A program made the position numbers and the translations under genes. 64,000 nucleotides of DNA, taken from NCBI GenBank assembly GCA_036563615.1, contig DATCMB010000019.1, positions 124,001 through 188,000 of the forward strand, given 5' to 3'. This DNA is from Candidatus Binatia bacterium. Lineage in GTDB: Bacteria > Desulfobacterota > Binatia > UBA12015. Every line of letters begins with the position of its first letter. The stretch's first letter is position 1. Of this stretch, positions 18,752 to 28,900 are shown one piece after another. Under the pieces are notes generated by a model. It saw nothing but the letters and a program-made list of their open reading frames with translations. It ran no database searches and was not told the DNA's origin.

Positions 18752-21408
18752 TGCTCGCGCAGTGGCTGCAGATCGGCGACCGCGGGCTCGCCTTCGCCTC
18801 GCCGCAGTACCTGCCGCTCGCGCTGCTCGCGCCGGCGTTCCTGATCCTCGCCGTCGTGACGCACGTCCGGCGGCGGCGCGCGGCGCGCGCGGGCTGGCCG
18901 GTCGCGCCGCTCTGGCGGCTGTGGACCGCGACGCTGCTGCGCACGGTCGCGTACCTGTGCGCGGTGGCGGCGATCAGCGGCGTGACGCTGGTCGAGACCG
19001 AGCGCGAGGACCGCCTCACCGTGGTCGCGCTGCAGGACGCGTCGGAGAGCATCAGCCCCGCCGAGCAGGCCTGGATGCGCGACTGGCTCGAGCAGCTCGT
19101 CGGCGCGATGCGCAGCGACGACGAGCTCGCGCTCCTCACCTTCGGGCGCGACGCCGGTCTGGTGAGCGGTCCGGGCGCGCCGGTCCTGCCGGCGGAGGTC
19201 GCGGCCGAGACCGACGGCAGCGCGACCAACCTGATGGCCGCGATCGACTCCGGCGCGAGCCTCGCCTCGACGCGCGGCGGCGCGATCGTGCTGCTGAGCG
19301 ACGGCAACGAGAACGTCGGCGACGCCTCGGTCGCCGCCGAAAGCGCGCGCCGGCGCGGCGTGCGCGTCTACCCAATCGTTCCGCCGCGCAAGCAGGCGCC
19401 GCTCACCATCGAGCACGTGAGCGCGCCCGGCGTCGCGCGCCAGGGAACCGACGTCAAGCTCTCGGTCGCGATCGCGAACCGCGGCACCGAGACGCTCGAC
19501 GCGACGCTGGTCGCCCGTCAAGGAGAGACCGAGCTCGGGCGCGTGCCGCTGCGCGTCGCGCCCGGGCGCTCGGTGGTCGACGCCGAGGTGCGCGCCGGCG
19601 TGCCGGGCCACTACGCGGTGACCGTCTCGCTCGAGGCGCCGCCGGAGGTCGCGTCGGCGCGCGCGCGACGCAGCACGACGCTCAGCGTCCTCCCGCCGCC
19701 GCGCGTGCTCGTCGTGTCGTCGGACGCGGCGCTGGTGCCGCTGCTGCGCGAGGCCGGGTTCGACGTCGAACGTCGCGCGCAGCTCGGCCCGGTGACGGCC
19801 GCCGAGCTCGCGCGCTTCCACGCGGTCGTGCTCGGCACCGTGTCGCGCAACGACCTCGCGCCCGCGGCGCTCGACGCGCTCGAGGAGTACGTGCGCGACC
19901 TCGGCGGCGGCTTGCTGCTCGCGGCCGGGCGCGGCCTCGTATCCGACGCGAAGCTCAAGGGCACGGCGCTCGAGCGGCTCTTGCCGGTGCGCGTCAAGGA
20001 GCAGAAGCCGCGCAAGCAGGTGCGCGAGCCGATGGCGCTGTTCCTGGTCGTCGACCGCTCGTCGAGCATGAGCTACGGCGTGCGGCTCGACCAGCAGAAT
20101 CCGAGCCGCATGTCGTACGCGCGCGAGGCGGCGCTGGCGCTGATCGCGCAGCTCGAGGATCGCGACGAGCTCGGCGCTGTCGCGTTCGACACCGAGACCT
20201 CGCTCTTGAGCCCGCTGCAGCCGCTCGGGCAGAGCCGCGAGCGGGTCAACGACCTGATCAGCCGGCTCGTGCCGAGCGGCGGCACGGACTTCAAGGAAGC
20301 GCTCGAGATCGCGGCGCGTCAGCTCATCGCGAGCGGCCGCACGACGCGGCACATCATCCTGCTCAGCGACGGCGCGAGCATCCGACCGACGGCGGAGCAC
20401 GAGCCGCTGATCGAGGCGCTGGTGCGCTCGGGCGTCACCGTGACCTCGATCCGCATCGGCGACGACAAGGACAGCTACGAGCTCGTCAAGGACATCGCCG
20501 AGCGCACGGGCGGCGCGTTCTACCTCGTGACCGACGCGGTCTCGCTGCCGAGCCTGATGATCCAGGACACGCAGAAGCGCGCCGGGCGCGACGACGAGGA
20601 GCCGAGCGACGCGCCGTTCCGGCCGCGCGTCGCGATGCAGGCGGAAGCGCTCGGTGGTCTGCGCGAGCGCGAGCTGCCGGTGCTGCGCGAGCTCGCCGAG
20701 GTGCCGCTCAAGCCGGGCGCGCAGGCGTGGCTCACGACCGATCAGACGGGCAGCACGAGCCCGATCCTCGCCGGCTGGCAGAACGGGCTCGGTCGCGTCG
20801 TGGTGTTCACCGCCAACCCGACGCGCGAGTGGCAGAGCTGGAACCAGGTGCGTCGCTTCTGGGCGCAGCTCGTGCGCTGGCTCGCGCGTCCGCAGAGCGC
20901 CGACGAGCTGCGCCTCGAGGTGCGCGACGAAGGTCGCACGCCGATCCTTGCGATCGACACCTACGACAGCGTGCACGACGGCACGCTCGTCCTGCGTCTC
21001 ACCAATCGAGACGGCAGCGTGCGCGAGATCTCCCCGCCGGCGCTCGGTCCGCGTCACTACGAGGTCGCGCTGCCGCCGCTCGACTCGATCGAGCCGCGCA
21101 TCGTGGTGCAGAAGAAGCGCGGCGACGAGCTCGTGTTCTCGCGCGAGGAGTGGCTGCCCGCCGCCGCGGCGAACGAGCAGGTCGGCGAGGAGGATCCCGA
21201 GGCCGAGCCGAACTGGCCGCTGCTGTCGCAGATCGCCGAGATCACGGGTGGTGCGGTGAACGCGCCGCTCGCCGAGATCCTGAAGCGCGCCCCGGCCGAG
21301 CGTCAGCTCACCTACCCGCTGATCGAGGCGCTGGCGCTCGCGGCCTTCGTGTTGATCGTGCTTGACATCGGCCTGCGCTTGCTGCCGTCGCGCGGCGCCG
21401 AGGGCTGA
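18751..21408 (+). CDS. Large membrane VWA protein with two VWA-like segments
   Basis: 885 aa. Two N-terminal helices (about residues 21-38 and 58-80), a first VWA-like segment (VVALQDASESI, a DxSxS with D96), a soluble CARDB/Ig-like stretch, a Rossmann-like block (PPPRVLVVSSDAALVPLLREAG), a second VWA domain (LFLVVDRSSSMSYG near residue 430, with TDFKEALEIA and IILLSDG) and a final helix (LALAAFVLIVLDIGLRLL). The Rossmann-like block resembles the glutamine amidotransferase-like domain that often precedes the second VWA in these proteins. It is the last gene of the five-gene MoxR operon. Family members are linked to envelope integrity but have no defined reaction. Confidence 0.85.
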   Translation: MLAQWLQIGDRGLAFASPQYLPLALLAPAFLILAVVTHVRRRRAARAGWPVAPLWRLWTATLLRTVAYLCAVAAISGVTLVETEREDRLTVVALQDASESISPAEQAWMRDWLEQLVGAMRSDDELALLTFGRDAGLVSGPGAPVLPAEVAAETDGSATNLMAAIDSGASLASTRGGAIVLLSDGNENVGDASVAAESARRRGVRVYPIVPPRKQAPLTIEHVSAPGVARQGTDVKLSVAIANRGTETLDATLVARQGETELGRVPLRVAPGRSVVDAEVRAGVPGHYAVTVSLEAPPEVASARARRSTTLSVLPPPRVLVVSSDAALVPLLREAGFDVERRAQLGPVTAAELARFHAVVLGTVSRNDLAPAALDALEEYVRDLGGGLLLAAGRGLVSDAKLKGTALERLLPVRVKEQKPRKQVREPMALFLVVDRSSSMSYGVRLDQQNPSRMSYAREAALALIAQLEDRDELGAVAFDTETSLLSPLQPLGQSRERVNDLISRLVPSGGTDFKEALEIAARQLIASGRTTRHIILLSDGASIRPTAEHEPLIEALVRSGVTVTSIRIGDDKDSYELVKDIAERTGGAFYLVTDAVSLPSLMIQDTQKRAGRDDEEPSDAPFRPRVAMQAEALGGLRERELPVLRELAEVPLKPGAQAWLTTDQTGSTSPILAGWQNGLGRVVVFTANPTREWQSWNQVRRFWAQLVRWLARPQSADELRLEVRDEGRTPILAIDTYDSVHDGTLVLRLTNRDGSVREISPPALGPRHYEVALPPLDSIEPRIVVQKKRGDELVFSREEWLPAAAANEQVGEEDPEAEPNWPLLSQIAEITGGAVNAPLAEILKRAPAERQLTYPLIEALALAAFVLIVLDIGLRLLPSRGAEG

Positions 21409-21589
21409 GCGAGCCCGCGCAGGTCCGCAGCGTCTCGAGCCGTGAAAATGGCTGAAAATCGGGCTTGCAGACGGCCGAGCGCATCGTTACCGCGCGTTGC
21501 ATTGCCACCGAGGGCCGCTATATTTCACGTCTTCCGTGCCTTCTGCGGCACGGCATTTCCCTTCAAGTCAGCAGGAGGCAAGTAGAACG
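21409..21589. other. Ferredoxin upstream region
   Basis: About 180 bp, less GC-rich than its surroundings. It contains the clearest canonical promoter in the window and a Shine-Dalgarno (AGGAGG, 21573-21578) 11 nt before the ferredoxin ATG. Confidence 0.5.
21497..21524 (+). promoter_or_regulatory. Sigma70-type promoter of the ferredoxin gene
   Basis: TTGCAT (21497-21502), 16 bp spacer, TATATT (21519-21524). It lies 65 nt upstream of the ATG, leaving a normal leader with a Shine-Dalgarno, unlike the leaderless genes elsewhere. Confidence 0.65.
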
Positions 21590-21943
21590 ATGGCCTACAT
21601 CATCACCCGGCTCTGCCGTGACTGCGTGGACACCGGCTGCGTCGCGGTTTGTCCGGTTGACTGCATCTACGGCTACCGCGGCTCGGACACGGCCACCTTC
21701 CCGAATCAGCTCTACATCCACCCCGACGAGTGCATCGACTGTGGAGCTTGCGAGCCGGAGTGCCCCTGGCAGGCGATCTTCGAGGAGGTCGCGGTGCCGG
21801 AGGTGTTCAAGGACGACATCGCCTTGAACTACAAGATGATGGAGTTCCAGTCGGACTTCGAGGTGCAGAAGCACGAGAAGAAGGAGCACCCGACGGCGGA
21901 GCAGGTCGAGGCCAACAAGGCGAAGTGGGGGCTGACGAAGTAG
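21590..21943 (+). CDS. Ferredoxin with two Fe-S cluster motifs
   Basis: 117 aa. The N-terminal cluster motif is [18 protein letters not shown] (CxxC, x4, C, x3, CP, with an extra Cys), like the first cluster of 7Fe/8Fe ferredoxins. The second is a standard [12 protein letters not shown] (CxxCxxCxxxCP). The C-terminal ~50 residues are helical and charged, ending KWGLTK. It carries electrons between redox enzymes in the cytoplasm; partners are not encoded next to it. A Shine-Dalgarno and a canonical promoter precede it and a hairpin terminator follows 27 nt after the stop, so it is a monocistronic, probably well-expressed gene. Confidence 0.92.
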   Translation: MAYIITRLCRDCVDTGCVAVCPVDCIYGYRGSDTATFPNQLYIHPDECIDCGACEPECPWQAIFEEVAVPEVFKDDIALNYKMMEFQSDFEVQKHEKKEHPTAEQVEANKAKWGLTK

Positions 21944-21970
21944 CGGACCTTTCGCCGCCTCTTGGTCAGG

Positions 21971-22008
21971 AAAAAAGCCCGCCGGCGTTGCCACCGGCGG
22001 GCTTTTTT
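21971..22008. terminator. Bidirectional Rho-independent terminator (ferredoxin / secreted-protein cassette 1)
   Basis: Six A, stem GCCCGCCGG (21977-21985), 8 nt loop, stem CCGGCGGGC (21994-22002), six T. The symmetric A and T tracts let it serve both the ferredoxin (+) and the convergent cassette (-). Confidence 0.92.
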
Positions 22009-22046
22009 GCGCTTGGCCTACGGGGTGCGCGTCCTACGCGGCGCGC

Positions 22047-23257
22047 TCAGCCCCTGCAGGTCAGCTTGGCGTTGTCGACACGGCAGTTCCCGGCGGTACC
22101 CGCACGCGGAATGCCGAGCTCCATGTCGAGCGTGACCGGCCCGACCTGTGGAGCGCTGATGTCGAGGTTGGTCAGCTTGATGTCGTACTTGTACTGCCCA
22201 GGGGTCTTCTTCACCGGCATGAAGCGCACGCGATAGGTCTTCGCGGCGTTCTGGCAGATGACGGCGCCGTTTGGCTTGACGGCGCAGCTCGAGGCGGCGA
22301 CGTCGACGACCACGTCGAGGTTGAGGCCGTCGGTGACGCGGATCGAGAAGTCGCTCGGCGGCACGATCGCGTCGTTCGGTCCGAACTGCCCGGTCAGCAG
22401 GTTGCCCTTGATCATGATGCGGCCGGGCTTGGTGCGCGTGCGCCAGACGTTGGCCGTCTGGATGTTGATCGGCGCCGGCGGCAGGATCTCGAAGAACTGC
22501 AGGCCGACCGCCTGCGGCACCATGATCGGCTGCAGCAGGCTCGGTCCCACGGCCTGAACGAACTCGATCAGCAGCTCGAAGCCGGTGGACGTGGTGCCGA
22601 GGAACTGCTGGGCGAAGGCCTCGAACTCGGGCGAGACCGGACCCTCCGGCCCGAACTGCACACCGATGCTGTCGAGGAACTGACCGCCCTCGATGATGCC
22701 CTGCTCGAGGGCGTCGATGTCGAAGGTCGGTGTGACGCAGGTTGCGACCACCGCCTGCAGGCTGGGCGGCAGGTCGGGCACGATCGTCGAGCCGACGCCG
22801 GTCGTCGGATCGAAGTTGCCGAGCGGGCCGATCGGCTCCTGCGTCGCGATGTCCGCAAATGTCATGACGAAAGTTTGCGCAACGCGCCGACGGCGGCGTC
22901 GTTGATGTTCTGCGAGATGCCCAGGACGACGAGCAACGTCAGGACGTACGAGAGCTGCGAGCTGTTCTCGTAGACGATGTTCTCCGGATCGGGGAAGAAC
23001 CGTTGCGGTAGCTCACCCTCGGTGTCGCTGCTGACGAACGGTCCGACGAAGAGATCGGTGAAGACGGCGGAGAGCCCTTCCACCGTCGTGGTGCAGTTTG
23101 CGGCGACGGTGGCCGGGTCGACCTGGCCGTTCACCGTATCGCCGGGGAAACCCTGTGTCGGGTCGATGGTGAATCCGAGCTGCGCGCTTGCCGGTTGCGC
23201 CGAGGTCAACGTCGCGAGGGCGACGATCGCGACAAGTCTGCCGAAGCTGATGCGCAT
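22047..23257 (-). pseudogene. Frameshifted copy of a secreted protein (paralogue of 24544-25755)
   Basis: Two adjacent minus frames together match the intact paralogue end to end. The 5' part (23257 to ~22870) encodes a signal peptide and QLGFTIDPTQGFPGDTVNGQ..., then goes out of frame at ...AVGALRKLSS and stops at 22862. The 3' part continues in the next frame as VAQTFVMTFADIATQ..., equivalent to PHTFVLTFADAV of the paralogue, and runs to ...DNAKLTCRG. Comparing the two DNA sequences, one base is missing in this copy between about 22865 and 22885. The C-terminal ~270 residues remain well conserved with the paralogue, so decay is recent, or the base is a sequencing error. The start at 23257 has GAGGAG upstream. 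Function unknown; see the paralogue. Confidence 0.85.
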
Positions 23258-23745
23258 GACCTGACTCCTCGTGCTCGAGTTTCGGTGGCGGGACGGGATC
23301 GTCGGAACCTCCCGCGACCGCGGTTGATGATTCCGGAGCTTGGCTCCGGGGAACCGGAAGGATCGAGCAGCAGCGTCGTCGGCGAGTCCGGGTCGGCGCG
23401 CGCCGGCGGTCGCCACCCCCGCCGGCGTCGGGTGCAGGGCTCGGCTCGCAGCGCTGGCGACAGCGGCGTCGTCGTCGCGACCTCGAAGCGAGCCTGCGAG
23501 CAGATACGGTGGCGCATTTCACATACTTGAGCGTTTGTGGTTCGCCTCATACAAGGTCGCTAATGGCAGATGCAAGGGCCTTTCATGCGGCGACCGCGAT
23601 GGCTGTCGCGAGCGCGCGGGCGTCGAACGAAGGGCGTGGAAGCACGGGCGGCGAGGCGCTAGAGGGACGCGCGGCGGGCGGCGGAGGTGCGGCCGTTGGG
23701 TGAGCAGATGAGCCGGTCGGGCGAGACCCGGCGCGGGGAAGGCGC
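23258..23745. other. Intergenic region between cassette 1 and TetR
   Basis: About 490 bp. It holds the conserved promoter-like block of cassette 1 (23545-23576, minus) and a ~285 bp GC-rich leader between that block and the start of the frameshifted gene; in cassette 2 the same distance is only ~48 bp. Nothing recognisable as a gene or RNA. Confidence 0.4.
23545..23576 (-). promoter_or_regulatory. Conserved promoter/operator-like block, cassette 1
   Basis: On the plus strand CCTCATACAAG, 16 bp, GCAAG. The same layout occurs at 25803-25834, with the 11-mer and 5-mer identical and 10 of 16 middle bases shared. Read on the minus strand it gives TTGCAT, 18 bp, TATGAG, a plausible -35/-10 pair. 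Confidence 0.55.
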
Positions 23746-24447
23746 TTGAGCGCGCCCCGACGCACGTCCGGGGCGGGCGGTCGCTCGTCGCGCACCTCCG
23801 CTGCGGATCGCGCGGCCCACTACGCCGAGATGCGCGAGCGTCGGCGCCGCGAGCGCGCCGAGGCCAAGCGTCAGACGCGGCAGGCGCTGCTCGAGGCGGG
23901 GCTCGAGGAGATCATCGAGCACGGCCTCGACGCGAGCCTCGACGCGATCTGCGCCCGCGCCGGCTACACGCGCGGCGCGTTCTACGTGCACTTCAAGAGC
24001 CGCGAGGACCTGCTCGTCGGCATCACCGAGTGGGTGCTGGGCGGCATCGTCGAGACGCTGCTCGCGCAGGAGTCGCACGAGGATCTGGCGACGACGGTCG
24101 AGCGCTTCCTGAACGGTCTCGAATCGGGCACCTGGCCGCTGATGCCGCGCATCCGCATCGCGACGATCCGGCTGATGGACGCGATCAACCGCTGGCCCGT
24201 GCTGCGCCAGAGCTTCGACGCGCTGATCGTGCGGGCGATGGACCGCTTGACGAAGACGGTGAGCGAAGGTCAGCAGCGCTCGCTGATCCGGCGCGACCTC
24301 GACCCCGTGCGGCTCGGGCAGCTGCTCACGACCCTCGCGATGGGCACGATCATGCTGCACAACGTCGGCGTGCCGCTCGACCTCGATCCGCGGCGCTCGG
24401 TGCTGCTGCAGATGCTCGCCGAGCCCAAGCCCGACGCGTCGCGCTGA
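23746..24447 (+). CDS. TetR/AcrR-family transcriptional regulator
   Basis: 233 aa from a TTG start; an in-frame ATG at 23830 would trim 28 basic residues and leave the DNA-binding domain whole. Helix-turn-helix: LLEAGLEEIIEHGLDASLDAICARAGYTRGAFYVHFKSREDLL, the standard TetR N-terminus with the YxHFxxKxxL-type motif. The C-terminal ~150 residues form a variable ligand-binding domain (no family recognised). It lies between the two secreted-protein cassettes and is transcribed opposite to them, so it may control one or both; the inducer is unknown. A hairpin terminator follows 19 nt after the stop. Confidence 0.88.
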   Translation: MSAPRRTSGAGGRSSRTSAADRAAHYAEMRERRRRERAEAKRQTRQALLEAGLEEIIEHGLDASLDAICARAGYTRGAFYVHFKSREDLLVGITEWVLGGIVETLLAQESHEDLATTVERFLNGLESGTWPLMPRIRIATIRLMDAINRWPVLRQSFDALIVRAMDRLTKTVSEGQQRSLIRRDLDPVRLGQLLTTLAMGTIMLHNVGVPLDLDPRRSVLLQMLAEPKPDASR

Positions 24448-24465
24448 TCGTCGCGCGACGGAAAG

Positions 24466-24505
24466 AAAAGAAGCCCGCCGGCTTCGCCGCCGGCGGGCTT
24501 CTTTT
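24466..24505. terminator. Bidirectional Rho-independent terminator (TetR / secreted-protein cassette 2)
   Basis: Stem AAAAGAAGCCCGCCGGC (24466-24482), loop TTCGCC, stem GCCGGCGGGCTTCTTTT (24489-24505). The GCCCGCCGG core is shared with the terminator of cassette 1. Confidence 0.92.
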
Positions 24506-24543
24506 GTGCTTGTCCTACGAAGGGGGCGTCGTGGGCGACGCGC

Positions 24544-25755
24544 TCACCCCTTGCAGGTCAGCTTCGCGTTGTTCGTGCGGCAGCTCGCAGCGGATCCCGC
24601 GCGCGGGATGCCGTTGTCGAGCTCGAGCGTGACCGGTCCCTCCTGCGGGGCGCTGACGTCGAGCCCGAACAGCTTGATGTCGAACTTGTACTGCCCAGGG
24701 TTCTTCTTCACGGGCATGAAGCGCACGCGGTACGTCTTGGCGCCGTTCTGGCAAATGACGGCCCCGTTCTTCTTGAGCGTGCAGCTCGCCCCGGTGACGT
24801 CGACGGCGACGTCGAGATCGAGGCCGTCGGTGACCCGGATCGTGAAGTCGGTCGGCTCGATCTTGTCGTCGGGCCCGAGCTGCCCGGTCTGCAGCGTGCC
24901 GTTGACGTGGACGCGGCCCGGCTTGGTGCGCGTCCGCCAGACGTTGGCCGTGCGGATGTTGATCGGGCCCGGCGCCAGGATCTCGTAGGGCTGCACGCCG
25001 AGCGCCTGGGGAATCATCAGCGGCTGCACCAGGTTCGGTCCGACGGCGAGAACGAACTCGGCGAGCAGATCCAAGCCGGTCGCCGTGGTGTCGAGGTACT
25101 CCTGGGCGAACTCCGTGAACTCCGGCGAGACCGGACCGGCTGGTCCGAACACCGCCCCGATGCTCTGCAGGTACTGACCGCCCTGGATGACTCCCTGCTC
25201 GAGGTAGTCGAGGTCGAAGCTCGGCGTGATGCAGAGCGCGACGACCGAGTACGGACCGGCCGGCTCGTCGGGCACCGTGAGCGAGCCGCTACCGGTCTCC
25301 GCATCGAAAAGGGTGATCGCGCCGATCTGCTGCGACAGAACGGCATCGGCAAACGTCAGGACGAACGTGTGTGGAAGCTCCGTGACCGTGGCGTTGAGCA
25401 AGTTCTGCGCGACGGCTCCGACGTAGAGCATCGTGAAGAGGTACGAGAGCTGCCCGTAGCTCTCGTAGACGATGTCGTCCGGATCGGGGAAGAAGCGCTG
25501 CGCTAGCTCGCCTTCGAGGCTTCCGTCGGCGAACGGTCCGGCGAACAGGTCCGTGAAGGTGGCGGAGAGGCCGGGCACCGTCGTGGTGCAGTTTGCCGCC
25601 ACGGTGCCCGGATCGACCTGGGCGTTCACCGAATCGCCCGGAAAACCTTGCGTCGGGTCGATGGTGACGTCGAGCTGCGCGCTCGCCGGTCGTGCCGCGA
25701 GGGCGAGTGTCGCGAGGGCGACGATCGTGGCGAGCGAGCGGACGGTGAAGCGCAT
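24544..25755 (-). CDS. Secreted protein of unknown function, intact paralogue
   Basis: 403 aa with a clear signal peptide (LATIVALATLALAARPASA, cleaved before Gln27). The mature protein starts QLDVTIDPTQGFPGDSVNAQ, suggesting an Ig-like/beta-sandwich domain. A Leu/Phe-rich helical middle follows, then a C-terminal beta-rich domain (about residues 270-403) with paired Cys in ASCTLKKNGAVICQNGAKTYRVRF and a closing SCRTNNAKLTCKG. I do not recognise a named family. The C-terminal domain type (short strands around two Cys pairs, ending KLTC) recurs in secreted proteins of uncultured deltaproteobacterium-like genomes, in my recollection. A strong AAGGAGG precedes the start. It forms a duplicated cassette with 22047-23257. 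Confidence 0.8.
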   Translation of the reverse strand: MRFTVRSLATIVALATLALAARPASAQLDVTIDPTQGFPGDSVNAQVDPGTVAANCTTTVPGLSATFTDLFAGPFADGSLEGELAQRFFPDPDDIVYESYGQLSYLFTMLYVGAVAQNLLNATVTELPHTFVLTFADAVLSQQIGAITLFDAETGSGSLTVPDEPAGPYSVVALCITPSFDLDYLEQGVIQGGQYLQSIGAVFGPAGPVSPEFTEFAQEYLDTTATGLDLLAEFVLAVGPNLVQPLMIPQALGVQPYEILAPGPINIRTANVWRTRTKPGRVHVNGTLQTGQLGPDDKIEPTDFTIRVTDGLDLDVAVDVTGASCTLKKNGAVICQNGAKTYRVRFMPVKKNPGQYKFDIKLFGLDVSAPQEGPVTLELDNGIPRAGSAASCRTNNAKLTCKG

Positions 25756-25947
25756 GAGAGACCTCCTTGCTCCGAGTTAGGTGACGAACCGAGCTGGCAA
25801 GCCCTCATACAAGCGCGCTCATGACATAGGCAAGCACATTTTTTTAGCGTACGTCTTTTTCCGACCCGACGCCGTCCGGAGAGTGCGGATGGGGCACCGA
25901 AGGGCCGGCCGCCGGGTGCTCGAGCGGCGGCGCGGAGCACGGCGCGC
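25756..25947. other. Upstream region of cassette 2 with A/T tracts
   Basis: The conserved promoter-like block (25803-25834) is followed on the plus strand by T7 and T5 runs (25839-25865). Read on the minus strand these are A-tracts just upstream of the -35, as in a UP element. Confidence 0.45.
25803..25834 (-). promoter_or_regulatory. Conserved promoter/operator-like block, cassette 2
   Basis: Plus strand CCTCATACAAG, 16 bp, GCAAG. On the minus strand this is TTGCCT, 18 bp, TATGAG, 48 nt before the start codon at 25755, with A-tracts upstream. It matches the block at 23545-23576. Confidence 0.55.
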
Positions 25948-28900
25948 TCAGCTGCCGCGCGTCGCCTCGGAGTAGATCTTCGGCAGCTGGCGCGGCAGCT
26001 CCGAGATGTCCTCGATCACGAGGTAGCGCTTCTCGTCGATCATCTCGCGCAGGTAGTCGTGCCCGGCGCGGTCGACGGTGATGCAAAATGGGGCGATGCC
26101 GGCGCGCTGCGCCTCGCGCAGCGCCATCATCGTGTCGCGCAGCCCGTAGACGTTCGAGCGCCGGTCCTCGCCGTAGTCGAAGTCCTGCGGGAAGCCGTCG
26201 GAGAGCAGGATCAGGTGCTTCGCGCGCGAGGCGACCTGACGCAGCTTGCTGATCGACTGACGCAGCGCGGCGCCCATGCGCGTCGAGCGCTGCGGCTCGA
26301 TCGCGCCGATGCGTCCGCGCACCGCGTGGTTCAGCGGCTCGTCGAACGACTTGACGTCGTAGAACTCGACGCGATCGCGCCCGTGCCCGGAGAAGCCGTA
26401 GATCGCGTACAGATCGCCGATCTCCTCGAGCGCCTGCGACATGATGACGAGCGCTTCCTTCTGGATGTCGATGATGCGCCGCGGGCGGCGCTTCCGCTGG
26501 GGAAGGCCCGTGTGCGCGGCGTCCTCGGGCAGCGGCTCGTCGGGCTCGGTGTCCTCGTCGGTCGACGCCGACATATCAAGCAAAAACAACGTGGCGACGT
26601 CGCGCTCCTCGCGCTGGCGCGCGATGTAGAGCTTCGGCGAAGGCGTCGTGCCCGCGCGCAGGTCGCTGCGCGCGTCGACCACGGCGGCGAGGTCGAAGTC
26701 CTCGCCGTCGAGCAGGCCGTGGATCGTGCGGTAGCCTTCCGGCTTGACGCGCAGGAACTGCCGACGCACCTCGGGCAGCATGTCCGCGTAGCGCGCGAGC
26801 GTGCCGGTGAAGAACTCGCCGTTGTCGCCCTCGAGCGCGATCTCGTGCACACGGCACCACTGCGCGCGGTAGTCGGAGATCAGGTAGTCCCACTCGTCGT
26901 GCAGGTAGACGCCGCGCGCCTCGCGACCGTGGCGCGTGAGCGCCAGCACCTGGTCGGGCTGCGTCGACGCTCCGCGGCGCTGGTCGGTCTCGACCTCGTG
27001 GCCGCCGCCGGTCAAGCCGGCGACGAACAACCCGGTCGGATCGATCGGACCGTCGGCGCGCAGCACCTTGAGGTGCGGGTTCTGCTCGAGGAAGGCGCGC
27101 AGCATGTCCGGATCGAGCGGACCCGCGGGCGCGGTCTCGTCGACGCGCTCGCCGTCCGCGTTGGTCTTGTCGACCAGGCGCACCGGGTCGCGCTCGCCGT
27201 CGCCGATCGCGCCGGGACGCTCCTCCGCCTCCTCGAGCAGGTAGGACATCAGCGGGTCCTCCTCGAGGAAGGGCTCGATGCCGTAGACGGTCACCAGGTC
27301 GCCCTCGGCGAGGCGCTCGCACAGAGCGGCCGTGACGTTCGCCGTGTCGTACACCGTCGCGGTCTCCGCCCAGGCCGCGGCGACGAAGCTCGCGAGCGGC
27401 TCGCGCCACTCGTCGCGCCAGACGATGCGCGCGGGGTCGCCGCCGAGCGCGAGGAACAGGATCGCCTGCGCGGCGCCGTACGGCTCCTGCGGCTGGTCGT
27501 GCGGGAAGACGTTCACGCGCAGGTCGCGCAGGTCGGCGGCGAGGCCGGGGAAGCGTCGCGCGAGCCGCGGCATCAAGCGCACGGCCTCGATGTGCACGAA
27601 CATGCCAGCCGCGACCTCGGGCGCGACGAAGCGGGCGAACAGCTCGGGCAGCCCGCCCTCGTCTTCCGTGCCGAGCCACGTACCGAGCGAGAACTCGCGC
27701 GTGCCCTCGCTGTTCCACAAGATCGCGAGCGTCGCCTGCAGCTTGAGCAGCGTGAAGTTCTCCTCCCAGCTCGGGAAGACGTCGGTGCGCTGCGGCAGCA
27801 GGATGATCGCCGGATCGGTCGAGATCGGCGGGAACAGCCCGCGCGCGTCGACGCCCTCGATCGCCGGACGCCCCGGCGCGATGAGCTGCAGGTAGCCGCG
27901 CAGCGTCGTCTCGACGTGCTCGAGCAGCACCGCGACGTCGTGCTGCCGCAGGAACGCGAGCGCGCCGCGCGACTCGAGCCCGAAGAACGCGCGCGCCGCC
28001 GACGGATGCTCGGCCTCGAGCGCGATGCCCTTGGCGACGAACGCTTCGAGGTGCTCGCCGAAGCCGACCGCTTCGCCGACGCGCAGCACGGTGCGGAGAA
28101 AGCGCGGTAGCGCGCTCGGCACGCGCCGCGCGACCGCCGCCGCGAGGTCGAGGACGAGCGCACGCGCCGCAGCCGGGATGCGCCGCACGACCGGGCCCGC
28201 GACCTCGAGGGCATCGGTCAGCTCGTCGCCATGCGCAGCGAGCAGGCTCAGCACGTGCACGACCTGCATGCGCTCGCCCGCCGGGATGCGCGCGACGGCG
28301 TTCGCGACCTCCGGGAAGAGCGCGAGCGCCTTCTCGCGCGGCGCGACGCGACCGGCGAGGGCGAGCGCGGCGGCGAGCTCTTCGTCCGTGAGCTCGGGGT
28401 GATCCGGCAGCCGGCTCGCGACGTCGAGCGCGCGGCGCGAGCCGAAGGCGATGCGCTCGACCGCTCCCGACCAGGCGTCAATCACAGATCCGCCGCGCGT
28501 CGCGAGCGCCTGACCCGAAGCCGCGGCGAAGCGCTGCACGATCGGGTCGCCTCCGTGTCTGCGCGCGAGCACCGTGATCGCGCGCGCCGCGGTCGCGAGG
28601 TCGGCGGCGAGCGGACGCCGTGCTTCGGCGAGCACGGGCAGAGCGGCCGCACCGAATACCGAGGCCGCGCGCACCGAGTGCTCGGCGATCGCTTCCACCG
28701 CGGCGCACCACGCTTCGAGCTGCTCGGCGCCGATCGCGCGCAGCTGCTCCGCGTCGAGCGCGATCAGCGCCTGGCTCGCCTCGCGTCCGGCCCCCTCGCG
28801 CTCGATCACGCGACGCAGGCTGGTCGCGTAGAGCTGCAGGAGCGGCGCGGGCACGTCGGCGCGAAGCCGCGCCGCCGTCTCGCGAAGACGGCCGGCGAAG

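Noticed and set aside
17956..21057. A 1033-codon minus-strand open frame opposite the VWA genes
   Set aside because: Its composition (Arg/Ala/His/Asp-rich, no domain) is that of an antisense shadow in GC-rich DNA, and the plus-strand genes have clear motifs.
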